Shown here piece after piece: positions 44,442 through 53,784 of a DNA stretch of 64,000 nucleotides. The DNA is from an uncultured bacterium (GTDB taxonomy: Bacteria > Planctomycetota > UBA1135 > GCA-002686595). The notes beneath the pieces are model-generated. The model was not told the origin of the DNA. It did no database searches and worked only from the letters and a program-made list of their open reading frames with translations. Location: NCBI GenBank assembly GCA_938075305.1, contig CALJGV010000002.1, positions 1 through 64,000 on the forward strand. Reading direction: 5' to 3'. Both the position numbers and the translations under genes were made by a program. Numbering within the stretch: position 1 is the stretch's first letter; each line of letters starts with the position of its first letter.

Positions 44442-45512
44442 CTAGCGCAGCAGGAGCGTGGCGTCGCCGTAGCTGTAGAAGCGGTACTCCGCTTCGATCG
44501 CCGCCCGGTACATGGCCAGCGTCTCGTCCGTCCCGATGAACGAGGCCACGAGCATCACCAGCGTGCTCTTCGGGAGATGGAAGTTGGTGAAGAGCCCGTC
44601 GCACACCGCCGGCCCGTGGCCTGGGTGAAGGAAGATGCGAGTGTCCCCGCGCCCCGCGCGGACCCCGGCCGCTCCGGCCTCCTCGCCCGTGCGGCAGGAC
44701 TCGAGCACCCGCGCGCTGGTGGTGCCGACGGCGATGACCCGGCCCCCGACCGCCCGAGCCCGCCGGACCGCGCGCGCGCACTCCTCGGAGAGCTCGTACC
44801 GCTCGGAGTGCATGTCGTGGTCCTCGAGGCGCTCGGCGGTGACGGGGAGGAAGGTGCCCGCCCCCACGTGGAGAGTGACGCGCGCGACCTCGACGCCCCG
44901 CTCCTCCAGCCGCGCGAGCAACGCCTCGGTGAAGTGCAGCCCCGCGGTCGGGGCGGCGATGGCCCCCGGCTCGGCGGCGTAGACCGTCTGGTACCGCTCG
45001 GCGTCCTCCGCGCGCGCGGCGCGCTGGATGTAGGGCGGGAGCGGCATGACCCCGCAGCGCGCGAGCCACTCCTCCACCGGGCGCACCTCGCCGTCCGCAC
45101 CCTCGAGGGTCACGGCCCAGGTCCCGTCCTCGGAGGAACGCTCGAGCATGCGCGCCACCACCCCGGCGCTGCACTCCAACCGCTCCCCCGGCTTCAGCTT
45201 CTTCGCCGGCCGGGCCATGGCCCGCCACCCGCGCTCCTGCTCGAAGGCCGCGTCGGGCTGGAGGAAGAGGAGCTCCACCTGCCCGCCCGTCGAGCGCCGC
45301 CCGAGCACACGGGCCGGCAGGACCCGCGTGTCGTTGACCACCAGCAGATCGCCCGGGCGGAGGAAGTCGGGCAGGTCACTCACCTGCCCGTGCCGAAGCT
45401 GGCCCCCATCGACCGCGTCACGGACCAGCAGCCTCGCGGCGTCGCGGGGCTCCACGGGCTCCTGGGCGATCCGCTCCTCCGGGAGGTCGAAGTCGAAGTC
45501 GGTGGTACGCAA
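44442..45512 (-). CDS. queA: tRNA preQ1(34) S-adenosylmethionine ribosyltransferase-isomerase QueA
   Basis: Protein of 356 residues, normal for QueA. It starts MRTTDFDFDLPEERIAQEP and contains LVVNDTRVLPARVLG, TAGLHFTEALL, LHVGAGTFLPVT and FHLPKSTLVMLVASF. It transfers and isomerises the ribosyl group of SAM onto preQ1 in tRNA to give epoxyqueuosine, which QueG (40637) reduces. It lies 73 bp downstream of the large regulator gene on the same strand. Confidence 0.95.
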   Translation of the reverse strand: MRTTDFDFDLPEERIAQEPVEPRDAARLLVRDAVDGGQLRHGQVSDLPDFLRPGDLLVVNDTRVLPARVLGRRSTGGQVELLFLQPDAAFEQERGWRAMARPAKKLKPGERLECSAGVVARMLERSSEDGTWAVTLEGADGEVRPVEEWLARCGVMPLPPYIQRAARAEDAERYQTVYAAEPGAIAAPTAGLHFTEALLARLEERGVEVARVTLHVGAGTFLPVTAERLEDHDMHSERYELSEECARAVRRARAVGGRVIAVGTTSARVLESCRTGEEAGAAGVRAGRGDTRIFLHPGHGPAVCDGLFTNFHLPKSTLVMLVASFIGTDETLAMYRAAIEAEYRFYSYGDATLLLR

Positions 45513-45585
45513 CGTGGGGCGCGTCCGCGCTCGGCGCCGGACCCGGCCCGAGATCCTATCGAGCCCCCAGCAGGGTGGGCTCCGG

Positions 45586-48357
45586 TCAGGCGGACGAATC
45601 CTCGAGCAGCCGCTGGACGTCCTCCATCTCGGCGACCTGAAGGTCGCGGAGGCGAGCCGCGAGCGTGTTCGGGTCCCAGCCGCAGAAGGCCGCCGCTCGG
45701 GTCTTGTTCATCCGCCCCTTGACGGTCCGCGTCGCCCAGAGCGCCGAGGCGATGTCTCGGACGTCCGGGACCCTGGAGGGCAGGCGTGAGACCAGCTCCA
45801 GGCCCACATCATCGAAGGCCATCGTCAGGTGCCGGAGCATCACCTCTCTGCCGGCAGCGCGCAGGAGCGCCTGGCGCAGGACCGCCTCCAACTCCACCGC
45901 GTTCCCCTCCCATGGCTGTCGCCACAGGGTCCCCTCGATCTCATCGGCCTCCTGGGACCAGAGCAGCGGCTCCCCTGGACGGGCGCTCCGCTCCCAGCGC
46001 TGGGCCAGGGACCGGGCGAGCGGCGGGATTCGGTGGCGGACCAACCTCAGGGCAGGCACCCAGACCTCGACTCGCTCGAGGTTCCGGAACAAGTCCGGGT
46101 GTCGCCGCTCGGCCAGCGACGGGTCGCTGGATGGCTCCGAGGTGACCTGGCCCCCCGTGGCGATCACCCTCGGGCGGTCGTGGATGGCACCTTCGAGGAT
46201 CCTGGTGAGGGCGACCTGACCACCGACGTCGAGGCGCTCGATGTCCGTCAGTACCACGGTCTCGACGTCAGCGGCGGAGAAGGCCCGCTCGAGATCGATG
46301 GCTTCCAGCCCGAAGCAGGACAGCTGGACGAGCTTGGTACGGGAGCTCCGGACATGCCGGGCGTGGTGAACCGCCCGCGCCATCGTCCGGCGGCCGCTCG
46401 CTGCCTCACCGCGGATGATGAGGTCAGACCGGTTACTGGCCAGCACCTGGACGCGTGAGAGCCTCGCTCCCTCGTCCGGCGCGAGGGTGTCGAGCACCAG
46501 GCCACCGGCGTGGTCCACCCGGTCCTTGAAGTCGAGGGCGGCGCATTGGAGGACCACCGCATTGTGCTCCAGGACCTCGCTCCAGCGGACCGCGTCCCGC
46601 TCGCGGCTGTCCCCACGACGGACGGACTCGATGATGAGGACCGCCTCGGCGCCGGAGAATCCGGGGACCGCGATGGCCACACCTGCGGCCGCGCCGGGGT
46701 GCAACATGGAGGAGGAGGGATCGCTCGGGTCGCCCTCGTAGCGGACGTAGCCGCCCGCGCCGAGGGCCCGCCGGATGGCCCACAGGCCACCGCTGCTCGG
46801 GTCACCGAGGCGCTGTCCTCCGGCCCCGCCGCTCGCGACGGGGAGGATGTCCCCGGAGGATCCGATCCGCTGGAAGGCGACCCACCGCCGCTCGGCGGTC
46901 TTGAGCGCCAGCCCCTCGACGAGGTTCCCCCAGAGCCGCTTGAGGTCCTCTCGGACCGTCTGCTCCCCCGCCGCGACGGGACCGTCAGCGGATGAGAGGT
47001 GCACGGATGCCCCCACCCGGTGGCGGAGCAGGGGGTGGCCGACCGCCCGCTCGGCGACGGAGCGCAGGGCGACCTTCCCAGGGAGCCGGCGATGCGCGAA
47101 CTCCATCCACAGGAGGCCGACGACCTCGTCGCCCTGCTCGATCGGAAGGGCGATGGCGCCGAGCGGGCAGCCCCGCTCCACGTCGACGCAGGAGCGCGCC
47201 AGGCGTTCGTCCGCCGCCGGGAAGGGGAGCCCGGCCATGACGATGACCGGCAGGGCGCTGCGCAGCGCCTCCTGCTGCATCGAGCCGTACTCGCCGTCCG
47301 GCCGTCGCCACCGCCGAATCCAGTCGTCCACCGAGTGATCGAGCGCAGGGGCGACGTCCACAGCCCCGCGCCGCAGCCGCCCCTCGTCATCGAAGACGAG
47401 GAAGATGACGGCCTGCGCGCCCAGCTCGGAGCGAGTCGGGAGCGAGAGACGGCGCTTCTCGCCCCCGGCCCCGTCCACGCGCAGGGGAACCTGGTGGGCG
47501 GCCCCCTCCTGCGGCTCCGCTCGCTGGATCATCTCGCACCAACCTGCCGGCACATCGAACCCTCCGCGGAGGAACGCCTCCTCAAGCGCAGGGAACTGGG
47601 CCCCGCCCTCGAGCCAGCCGAGCGCCAGCGCCAGGGCGTCCAGGTTACCGCGGACATCCACGGGGAGCTTCGGGGAGGGGCCGCCGCGCGCCACCGCCCG
47701 CCGCGCTTCCACGAGTTCCCCCGCGTCGATGTGGATCGAGACCAGTTCGGCGAGGACCTCCGCTCTCAGCGCGCGGGTGAGGCGGTCGTTCGCCCCGGCG
47801 TGGGCCTTGAGGATCCCGTCGAGATGCGCGCACGCTTCGGCACTCGCGCCGCTATAGCGCAGGTACCGGGCCTCCCAGAGTCTCGCGATGTCCGCCTGCG
47901 ACCTGGGCACCTCCGGGTGCTGCACCCAGGCCTTGACCACCGCGAGGAGCTCCTTCAGCGCCGCGCGCGGCGGGGTCTCGGGCGCAGGCAGGCGGAACTG
48001 GAGGTCGGACGTCCGCCGGCCGAGAAGCTTGAGCAGCGAGCGCAGCGACTCGGTGTAGGACGCCCTGGGGCGCGGGAGGACCGCGAAGGAGGACTCGAGC
48101 CGACAGGGGGCGGCGTGGTGCACGAGCAGGTCCTCTAGCGCGAGCACCGCCTCCTGCAGGTCGTGTTCACGCAGCGCGGCCAGAGCCATGCCCGGCTCGA
48201 CCCCCGCCGAGGGGGAGCGGACGTCAGCGGTCTCCAGGGCCGCCAGCCGGAACGCCGTGGCGAGCCGGCGCGCCACCTCCACCTCCTCGCCGTCGGCTCC
48301 CGGCATCAGCAGGTCGACGGGATCCTCTGGCCGTAGAGCTTCACCTCCGCCCGTCAT
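45586..48357 (-). CDS. Large regulator with degenerate sigma-54-activator AAA+ domain and Fis-like HTH
   Basis: Protein of 923 residues. The N-terminal 280 residues are helical and TPR-like; about 310-440 and 460-610 look like two GAF-type sensor domains. From about 640 to 830 the order of elements follows an NtrC-type ATPase: a P-loop-like IIRGEAASGRRTMARAVHHAR, then VVLTDIERL at the Walker B position, RVIATGG and WVPALRLVRHRIPPLARSLA. However, the P-loop lacks the GKT/S lysine, Walker B lacks the glutamate after Asp, and no GAFTGA loop is present. The last 60 residues hold a Fis-like helix-turn-helix (NKTRAAAFCGWDPNTLAARLRDL). It probably cannot hydrolyse ATP or activate sigma-54. It overlaps the upstream small gene by ATGA. 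Confidence 0.7.
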   Translation of the reverse strand: MTGGGEALRPEDPVDLLMPGADGEEVEVARRLATAFRLAALETADVRSPSAGVEPGMALAALREHDLQEAVLALEDLLVHHAAPCRLESSFAVLPRPRASYTESLRSLLKLLGRRTSDLQFRLPAPETPPRAALKELLAVVKAWVQHPEVPRSQADIARLWEARYLRYSGASAEACAHLDGILKAHAGANDRLTRALRAEVLAELVSIHIDAGELVEARRAVARGGPSPKLPVDVRGNLDALALALGWLEGGAQFPALEEAFLRGGFDVPAGWCEMIQRAEPQEGAAHQVPLRVDGAGGEKRRLSLPTRSELGAQAVIFLVFDDEGRLRRGAVDVAPALDHSVDDWIRRWRRPDGEYGSMQQEALRSALPVIVMAGLPFPAADERLARSCVDVERGCPLGAIALPIEQGDEVVGLLWMEFAHRRLPGKVALRSVAERAVGHPLLRHRVGASVHLSSADGPVAAGEQTVREDLKRLWGNLVEGLALKTAERRWVAFQRIGSSGDILPVASGGAGGQRLGDPSSGGLWAIRRALGAGGYVRYEGDPSDPSSSMLHPGAAAGVAIAVPGFSGAEAVLIIESVRRGDSRERDAVRWSEVLEHNAVVLQCAALDFKDRVDHAGGLVLDTLAPDEGARLSRVQVLASNRSDLIIRGEAASGRRTMARAVHHARHVRSSRTKLVQLSCFGLEAIDLERAFSAADVETVVLTDIERLDVGGQVALTRILEGAIHDRPRVIATGGQVTSEPSSDPSLAERRHPDLFRNLERVEVWVPALRLVRHRIPPLARSLAQRWERSARPGEPLLWSQEADEIEGTLWRQPWEGNAVELEAVLRQALLRAAGREVMLRHLTMAFDDVGLELVSRLPSRVPDVRDIASALWATRTVKGRMNKTRAAAFCGWDPNTLAARLRDLQVAEMEDVQRLLEDSSA

Positions 48358-48941
48358 GCCGCGCCGCTCTCACCTGCGGCCCTCATGATCGCAGTCAGGA
48401 CCCTCCGAGATCTTCGCGCGAACTCGGTGGGGGTGGTCTCGTATCGCCGCGCCGCCGAGTCCAGGGGCTCGGCGGCCAACATCAGGGACCAGAAGGCCAC
48501 GCGCTCCTCCTGGCTCCGTCGGTTGAAGGCCACGCAGGAACGGACCAGGGCCTCCCGCCCGATCCCCGCCCCGGGAGCCAGCGCCCGGAGGAAGGGCCCC
48601 GCGGACCCGGGGTCCACCACAACCGCGTCCACGGTGTCCTCGATGGCGTACTCCATCTCCTCGATGAGCCAGGCCTCGGAGGCCGGTGGGCCGTGCAGCG
48701 CCGCCCCGTGGGAGATCCGGGCCATGGCTCGGACGACCACCCGATCCACGTCAACGAGGCGCGCCGCGGCCGTGATCCGGTCCGCCGCCAGCAGCCTGAG
48801 CCGCAGGGGGTCCCCGGGCAGGATCTGGCGCAACACCTCCTCCGCCTGGCCAGCCCGGAGGTAGCGCCTCCAGGCGGGGACGGGGGCCCACCGGCTGCGC
48901 ATGGGCCAGCGGGGGTGATGGGTCGAGGGGCGGTCGGACAT
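48354..48941 (-). CDS. Small helical protein coupled to the degenerate regulator
   Basis: Protein of 195 residues from ATG 48941 (MSDRPSTHHPRW). Entirely alpha-helical in appearance, with no cysteine pair or catalytic motif. The C-terminal segment (AFNRRSQEERVAFWSLMLAAEPLDSAARRYETTPTEFARRSRRVL) has the rhythm of a sigma region 4 or similar helix-turn-helix. I do not recognise the family. Its stop overlaps the start of the 923-residue regulator, so the two are made together and probably act together. Confidence 0.65.
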   Translation of the reverse strand: MSDRPSTHHPRWPMRSRWAPVPAWRRYLRAGQAEEVLRQILPGDPLRLRLLAADRITAAARLVDVDRVVVRAMARISHGAALHGPPASEAWLIEEMEYAIEDTVDAVVVDPGSAGPFLRALAPGAGIGREALVRSCVAFNRRSQEERVAFWSLMLAAEPLDSAARRYETTPTEFARRSRRVLTAIMRAAGESGAA

Positions 48942-49246
48942 GGCAGCCGAGGGGGGGCGGGTCGCAAAGCGCGCTCCACGCCAGCGTTGCAAGCTATGGC
49001 AATCGGGAGTATTCCGCCGCCCGGGTCAACCAGACCCTCTGGGAAGCCCCGTGGGGCGGGGTGTCGCGGCATATTCCCCGGATCGAACGACGGTCCCTCG
49101 GGCCGCCCTCCGGCGGGTGTGGAAAACAGCTTCCAGCCCGGGGAGACGCCCACCGCGGAGGTCGAACCACTATCCTCCCCGCTCGCTCCCGCAAGGCAGG
49201 CTCCCGGGAGTGGAGCCCGCTCCCTCGCCCACCCCACCCCACCGGC
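48942..49246. other. Gene-free divergent region
   Basis: 305 bp between the small regulator partner (minus) and fabI (plus). TATCCT near 49171 could be the -10 element of fabI, with no good -35. A GC-rich 60-bp pyrimidine-biased leader precedes the fabI start. No RNA gene or coding frame is apparent. Confidence 0.35.
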
Positions 49247-50041
49247 ATGTCCGAACCCGCACCCTCCGTCCCGAGGATCCTCGAAGGCAAGACCGGCGTC
49301 ATCCTTGGCGTCGCCAACAAGCGCTCCCTCGCGTGGGGCTGCGCCCGGTCCCTCGCGGACGCTGGCATGAAGCTGGCCTTCACCTACGCCAACGAGCGCC
49401 TCAAGGGGGCCGTGGACAAGCTCGCCGAGGAGTGTCCCGGATCGATCACGCTCCCCTGCGACGTGACCCAACCGGAGGAGGTGACGGCGGCGTTCGAGAC
49501 CATCGGTAACGAGTTCGGCGGTCTGGACGCCATGGTCCACGCCATCGCCTTCGCCCGACGTGAGGAGCTGCAGGGCAGCTTCTTCGATACGTCCAAGGAG
49601 GGCTACATGCTCGCCCACGAGGTGTCGGCTTACTCGCTGACCGCGGTCACCCGCGCCGCCCTGCCGCTGATGGAGGGCCGCGAAGGCTCCATCGTGACCC
49701 TCAGCTACCTCGGCGCCGACCGGGTGGTCCCCAACTACAACGTCATGGGGATCGCGAAGGCCGCGCTCGAGGCGTCGGTCCGTTACCTCGCGGCCGACGT
49801 GGGCCCCCGAGGTATCCGCGTCAACGCGATCAGCGCAGGCCCCATCCGGACCCTGTCCGCCTCCGGGGTGAAGGACTTCGGGACGATGCTCGACCGGATC
49901 GCAGAGAAGGCGCCACTGCGCCGCAACGTGACCTCCGAGGAGGTCGGTGACACCTGCCTGTTCCTCGTCGGCCCCCACTCGAGGGGCATCACGGGGACCA
50001 CCATCTTCGTGGATGCCGGCTACCACGTCATGGGCCTGTAA
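49247..50041 (+). CDS. fabI: Enoyl-[acyl-carrier-protein] reductase [NADH] FabI
   Basis: Protein of 264 residues. Short-chain dehydrogenase fold with GVANKRSLAWGCARSL for NAD binding and the FabI-specific active site LSYLGADRVVPNYNVMGIAKA, with Tyr164 and Lys171. It reduces enoyl-ACP in the last step of each fatty-acid elongation cycle in the cytoplasm. ATG 49247 (MSEPAPSVPRIL) gives the normal FabI length; upstream in-frame sequence belongs to the leader. It is 79 bp upstream of the FKBP gene. Confidence 0.95.
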   Translation: MSEPAPSVPRILEGKTGVILGVANKRSLAWGCARSLADAGMKLAFTYANERLKGAVDKLAEECPGSITLPCDVTQPEEVTAAFETIGNEFGGLDAMVHAIAFARREELQGSFFDTSKEGYMLAHEVSAYSLTAVTRAALPLMEGREGSIVTLSYLGADRVVPNYNVMGIAKAALEASVRYLAADVGPRGIRVNAISAGPIRTLSASGVKDFGTMLDRIAEKAPLRRNVTSEEVGDTCLFLVGPHSRGITGTTIFVDAGYHVMGL

Positions 50042-50120
50042 CGAAACGCCCCCCGCCCCCCACGACCCCTCCAAACATCACCCTGGGCCCAAGGGCCCCA
50101 CGCACCTCCAGACACCGAAG

Positions 50121-51353
50121 ATGCTGATCCTCGCCACCCACCTTCTCGCCGCGAACCTCATGGTCGCGGCGACGCCTGCGCCCGTTGCCCCCGCTGTCGC
50201 CCAGGAGACGGGCCAGAAGGGTGACCCCCCGATCCCTGACTGCGGTGAGATGCAGATGCTCCCCTCGGGGCTCCGCTACTGCGTCATGAAGGAGGGGGAC
50301 GGCACCGCCAGCCCCGCCATGGGCGACCTCGTCCGCGTGGACTACACGGGCTGGAACCTCGACGGGACGGTCTTCGACACCTCCCGCAGCCCCCGCCGGC
50401 CGGGGCTGGACCCGCAGCCGGCCGAGTTCGCCGTCGGCGGCCTCATCGAGGGCTGGAACGAGGCCCTGCAGCTCATGTCCCCGGGCGCCCAGTGGAAGCT
50501 CTACGTGCCCTCGGCGCTCGGCTACGGTGAGCGCGGCTCACCCCCGAAGATCGCGGCCAAGGCCGACCTGATCTTCGAGGTCGAGCTCCTCTCGATCGTC
50601 GACCGCGCCCTGCCCTACGTCGCCTTCGACGCCGAAGCAGAGGGCACCATCGAGAAGCCCTCGGGTTCGAAGCTCCAGGTGATCACCGCGGGCGAAGGGG
50701 CGAATATCGTCGACTCCGACATGGGGCTCGTGAAGTTCTCGTGCTTCACCCCGGAGGGAGCCTTCGTGGTCGGGCACACCAGCCAGGGCGGCCCGCTCAC
50801 GCTCTCGAACAAGACGGTGCCCCTCACGTTCATGAAGGACGCGCTCGAGTACCTGAAGCCAGGCGCGCGGGTGGTCATGAGCGTCCCAGCGAAGATCGGG
50901 ATCGGTCAGCGGAGCGGGAACCCCGTCCTGCAGCCGGGCTCTGACGAGATCTGGGTCCTCGAGTGCGCCGGGACCATGAGCTTCACGAAGCCCGAGTTCC
51001 AGATGCCCGACGAGTCGGAGCTGACGACCACCGCCTCGGGGCTGAAGTACAAGACGATCCGGGAAGGAACCGGGAAGTCCCCAAAGGTCAGCAACCGGGT
51101 CCTGGCCCACTACGCCGGCTGGCTCACCGACGGCAAGGGGTTCGACAACTCCTACGACCGCGGCGCTCCGAGCGAGTTCCCCCTGGCCAACGTCATCCCG
51201 GGCTGGACCGAGGGCCTGCAGCTCATGAAGGAAGGCGGCGCGACCCTGTTCGTGATCCCGCCCGCGATCGGCTACGGCGCCCGCGGCGCCGGCGGCGCGA
51301 TTCCCCCGAACGCGACCCTCGTGTTCTACGTCGAGCTCGTCACCGTCAAGTGA
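50121..51353 (+). CDS. Secreted triple-FKBP peptidyl-prolyl isomerase
   Basis: Protein of 410 residues with a signal peptide (MLILATHLLAANLMVAA). Three FKBP-type domains follow: about 45-160 (GDLVRVDYTGWNLDGTVFDTS, GWNEALQLMSPGAQWKLYVPSALGYG), about 170-285 (diverged, lacking the VDYTG and ALGYG blocks), and about 295-410 (VLAHYAGWLTDGKGFDNSYD, IPPAIGYGARGAGGAIPPN). The first and third keep the isomerase pocket; the middle one probably does not. It is predicted to assist folding of exported proteins. It overlaps the following methyltransferase by GTGA. Confidence 0.88.
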   Translation: MLILATHLLAANLMVAATPAPVAPAVAQETGQKGDPPIPDCGEMQMLPSGLRYCVMKEGDGTASPAMGDLVRVDYTGWNLDGTVFDTSRSPRRPGLDPQPAEFAVGGLIEGWNEALQLMSPGAQWKLYVPSALGYGERGSPPKIAAKADLIFEVELLSIVDRALPYVAFDAEAEGTIEKPSGSKLQVITAGEGANIVDSDMGLVKFSCFTPEGAFVVGHTSQGGPLTLSNKTVPLTFMKDALEYLKPGARVVMSVPAKIGIGQRSGNPVLQPGSDEIWVLECAGTMSFTKPEFQMPDESELTTTASGLKYKTIREGTGKSPKVSNRVLAHYAGWLTDGKGFDNSYDRGAPSEFPLANVIPGWTEGLQLMKEGGATLFVIPPAIGYGARGAGGAIPPNATLVFYVELVTVK

Positions 51354-52393
51354 CCGGGCCCGCCGATCGCCAGGAGCGCCTCAACCCGGAGCGCTTTCCG
51401 ATCGATGACCAGCGCGTCTACGACGCGTACATCGCCGGCCGCAAGAGCGCGGCGATCGCCGCCGCCGTGCGGGCGGGTCTCTTCGACCTGCTCGCGGGCG
51501 GCGCGCTCCCCTTCGACCGGATCCAGACCGAGATGGGCTGGAGCCGCCGTGGGACACGCTCCATGCTCGACGCCCTGATCGCCATGGGCTTCGTGGTGAT
51601 CGCCGCCGACGGCTTCTCGGCGTCTGCAGACGCCGCCGCGTACCTGACCCGCGGCGCCGAGGGCTCCCTCTGGGGTCTGGTGGACATGGAGGTCGACAGC
51701 TTCCTCTCCCCCGCTGCCCTGCTCGAGGCCCTCGCCAAGGACAAGGCCACCGTCTACGGCGGTGAGGATCCCTGGGCAGCCCACGGGGCGGACTCCGTGA
51801 AGGCGCGCGCCTTCACCGCCGCCATGCACAGCGTCAGCGAGCGACCGGCCGCCGGCGTCGCCGAACGCCTGGACCTCTCCACGTCCCGGCGCCTCCTTGA
51901 CGTGGGCGGCGGGAGCGGCGCGCTCTCCATCGCCCTTGCCAGGGCCCACCCAGAGCTCGAGTGCGTCATCTGGGACATCCCGGCCGTCTGCCCGATCGCG
52001 GACGAGTACGTGCGAGCCGCAGGCTGCGAGGGGCGCGTGAGGAGCGAGCCGGGCGACATGTTCGCGGAGGACTATCCCGCGGGGTTCGACACGGTCCTGC
52101 TCTCGCAGATCCTCCACGACTGGAGCTTCGAGACCGGCGCCGAACTCGTGGCCAAGGCCTTCGCCGCGCTCCCCTCGGGCGGCCGCATCGTGGTCCACGA
52201 GAAGCTCGTGGAGGACGACGACAGCGGGCCCCTGGCCAACCAACTCGTGCACCTCGACATGCTCGTCTGGACCGAGGGGCAGCAGTACCGGGTGAGCGAG
52301 CTCACGGAGCTGCTCGAGCGCAGCGGCTTCGCCGGCGTGGAGCGGCTGCGAACCGCGGGCTATTGGAGCGTGGTCCACGGGGCGAAGCCCTGA
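51350..52393 (+). CDS. O-methyltransferase (acetylserotonin OMT-like, SAM-dependent)
   Basis: Protein of 347 residues from a GTG overlapping the FKBP stop. An N-terminal winged-helix dimerisation domain (KSAAIAAAVRAGLFDLLAGGALPFDRI) is followed by the SAM domain with RLLDVGGGSGALSIALARAHP and the catalytic-region block LSQILHDWSFETGAEL. The family methylates hydroxyl groups of phenols, quinones or polyketides; the substrate here is unknown. The GTG start is supported by the overlap and by a good family-length N-terminus. Confidence 0.87.
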   Translation: MTGPADRQERLNPERFPIDDQRVYDAYIAGRKSAAIAAAVRAGLFDLLAGGALPFDRIQTEMGWSRRGTRSMLDALIAMGFVVIAADGFSASADAAAYLTRGAEGSLWGLVDMEVDSFLSPAALLEALAKDKATVYGGEDPWAAHGADSVKARAFTAAMHSVSERPAAGVAERLDLSTSRRLLDVGGGSGALSIALARAHPELECVIWDIPAVCPIADEYVRAAGCEGRVRSEPGDMFAEDYPAGFDTVLLSQILHDWSFETGAELVAKAFAALPSGGRIVVHEKLVEDDDSGPLANQLVHLDMLVWTEGQQYRVSELTELLERSGFAGVERLRTAGYWSVVHGAKP

Positions 52394-52403
52394 CCTGACC
52401 AGA

Positions 52404-52982
52404 TCACGAGGTCCAGCGGGACCCCCGGAGCCGGAACCGCAGCGGCAGCTCGGCGCTCTTCGTGATCCCTACCCTGGGTCCGACCTCGAGCTCCGGGGTA
52501 CCCCACCCCGCCGGTCTCTCGAGCAGGCGCAGCGAGCCTCCATCCAGGAGCGGCTTCCGATCGTCATCCCTGGTGATCCCCATGGCTCGGGTCAACCGCC
52601 CGGGCCCTCGCGCCAGGTCCCGATCGGACACCTTGCCCCCGCGACGCGCCCGCATCTCGTCCACGCCGCCCAGGGGTTCGAGCGCGCGGATCAGCACGGC
52701 CTCGCCCTTTCCGGCGGCGCCGGTGACCACGTTGAAGCAGTGGTGCAGGCCGTAGATCAGGTACACGTAGCCGCGCCCGCTCTCCATGAACATCGCCCCG
52801 TTACGGGCGGTCTCGCCCCTGGCGGAATGGGAGGCCCCGTCACCGGCGGGGAGGTAGGCCTCGGTTTCGACGATCCGTCCGCGGGTGAGCGTGCCCCCCG
52901 CCCGCGACTCAAGCACCGCGCCGATCAGCCGGGGCGCCGCGACCTCGGCGCCGGCCGAGAGCACGTCGAGGGGGAAGGTCAC
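52404..52982 (-). CDS. AAG/MPG-family 3-methyladenine DNA glycosylase
   Basis: Protein of 192 residues, normal for the family. It has RIVETEAYL with the catalytic glutamate, ASHSARGETARNGAMF, YVYLIYGLHHCFNVVTG with the intercalating-loop region, and ARGPGRLTRAMGI. It removes alkylated and deaminated purines from DNA to begin base excision repair. Its start overlaps the stop of the upstream DNA methyltransferase by 4 bases. It converges on the O-methyltransferase with 10 bp between. Confidence 0.92.
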   Translation of the reverse strand: MTFPLDVLSAGAEVAAPRLIGAVLESRAGGTLTRGRIVETEAYLPAGDGASHSARGETARNGAMFMESGRGYVYLIYGLHHCFNVVTGAAGKGEAVLIRALEPLGGVDEMRARRGGKVSDRDLARGPGRLTRAMGITRDDDRKPLLDGGSLRLLERPAGWGTPELEVGPRVGITKSAELPLRFRLRGSRWTS

Positions 52983-53722
52983 CCCCGCTCCTTCTTGAAG
53001 ATCATCAGGTGCTGGAAGCCGCGCAGGAAGAAGTTCCCGTCGGCTGCGGCGCGGTGGAACGCCGGCTTCTCCAGCTTCCGATTGCCCCGCACCACGGAGA
53101 CGTGGTCGATCGGCCGAAAGCGGGCGCTCAGGAGCCCGGACAGCCTGGCGCCGATCGGCACGAAGCCCTTCTTCTTCTCGAAGGAGTCACTGACGTAGCA
53201 GGCGAGGTAGCGCCGGTCGCGGAGCACCCGGTCCGCCTCCGCGAAGGCCCCGTCCATGGCCTCGAAGTACGCCTCGTCGAAGGCGCTCAGCTTGCCGATG
53301 CAGTTGGGGTCGTCGGAATAGTCGAGGTGGGTCCCGTAGGGCGGGTCCATGAAGACGAAGTCGGCCTTGCCGTCCTCGAGCGGGAGCTTCCTCGCGTCCG
53401 CGCGGAAGATGTCCTCGCGCACCGGCCGCAGGTCATAGCCCAGCGCCTTGCGTCCCATGTCCCGCGCCACGTCCAGGGTGGTCCCGCCCCCGCAGAAGGG
53501 GTCCACCACCAGGTCGTCTTCGCGGGTGTAGCGCTCGAGGAGATTCCAGATGACCCAGGCCGGCGTCCGCCCCTCGTACCCCGGCACCCCCATGGGCGTG
53601 TCCGAGTACTGCTGGCTGGGGTAGTACCAGAGCGTCGTCGTCTGCTGCCGAAGGGTCGGGCGCTGAGGTCTCCCGCCGCCGTGGCCTCGGGGCCCCCGCT
53701 GATCTTCGCCGCGTCGTGTCAT
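52979..53722 (-). CDS. DNA (N4/N6-type) methyltransferase, orphan
   Basis: Protein of 247 residues. The SAM motif is DLVVDPFCGGGTTLDVARDMGRKALGYDL, and the catalytic motif is DFVFMDPPYGTHLDYS, a D-P-P-Y of the amino-methyltransferase class. The order is catalytic motif after SAM motif. A short basic N-terminus precedes LWYYPSQQYSDTPMG. No restriction endonuclease or specificity gene is adjacent, so it is an orphan enzyme; an RNA target is also possible. It is translationally coupled to the AAG glycosylase gene. Confidence 0.8.
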   Translation of the reverse strand: MTRRGEDQRGPRGHGGGRPQRPTLRQQTTTLWYYPSQQYSDTPMGVPGYEGRTPAWVIWNLLERYTREDDLVVDPFCGGGTTLDVARDMGRKALGYDLRPVREDIFRADARKLPLEDGKADFVFMDPPYGTHLDYSDDPNCIGKLSAFDEAYFEAMDGAFAEADRVLRDRRYLACYVSDSFEKKKGFVPIGARLSGLLSARFRPIDHVSVVRGNRKLEKPAFHRAAADGNFFLRGFQHLMIFKKERG

Positions 53723-53784
53723 CGCCCAGGAGCCTAGTCGGGATCACTGCCGAGCGCACCGCCCGATCCTGTACGCCAGGGGGC

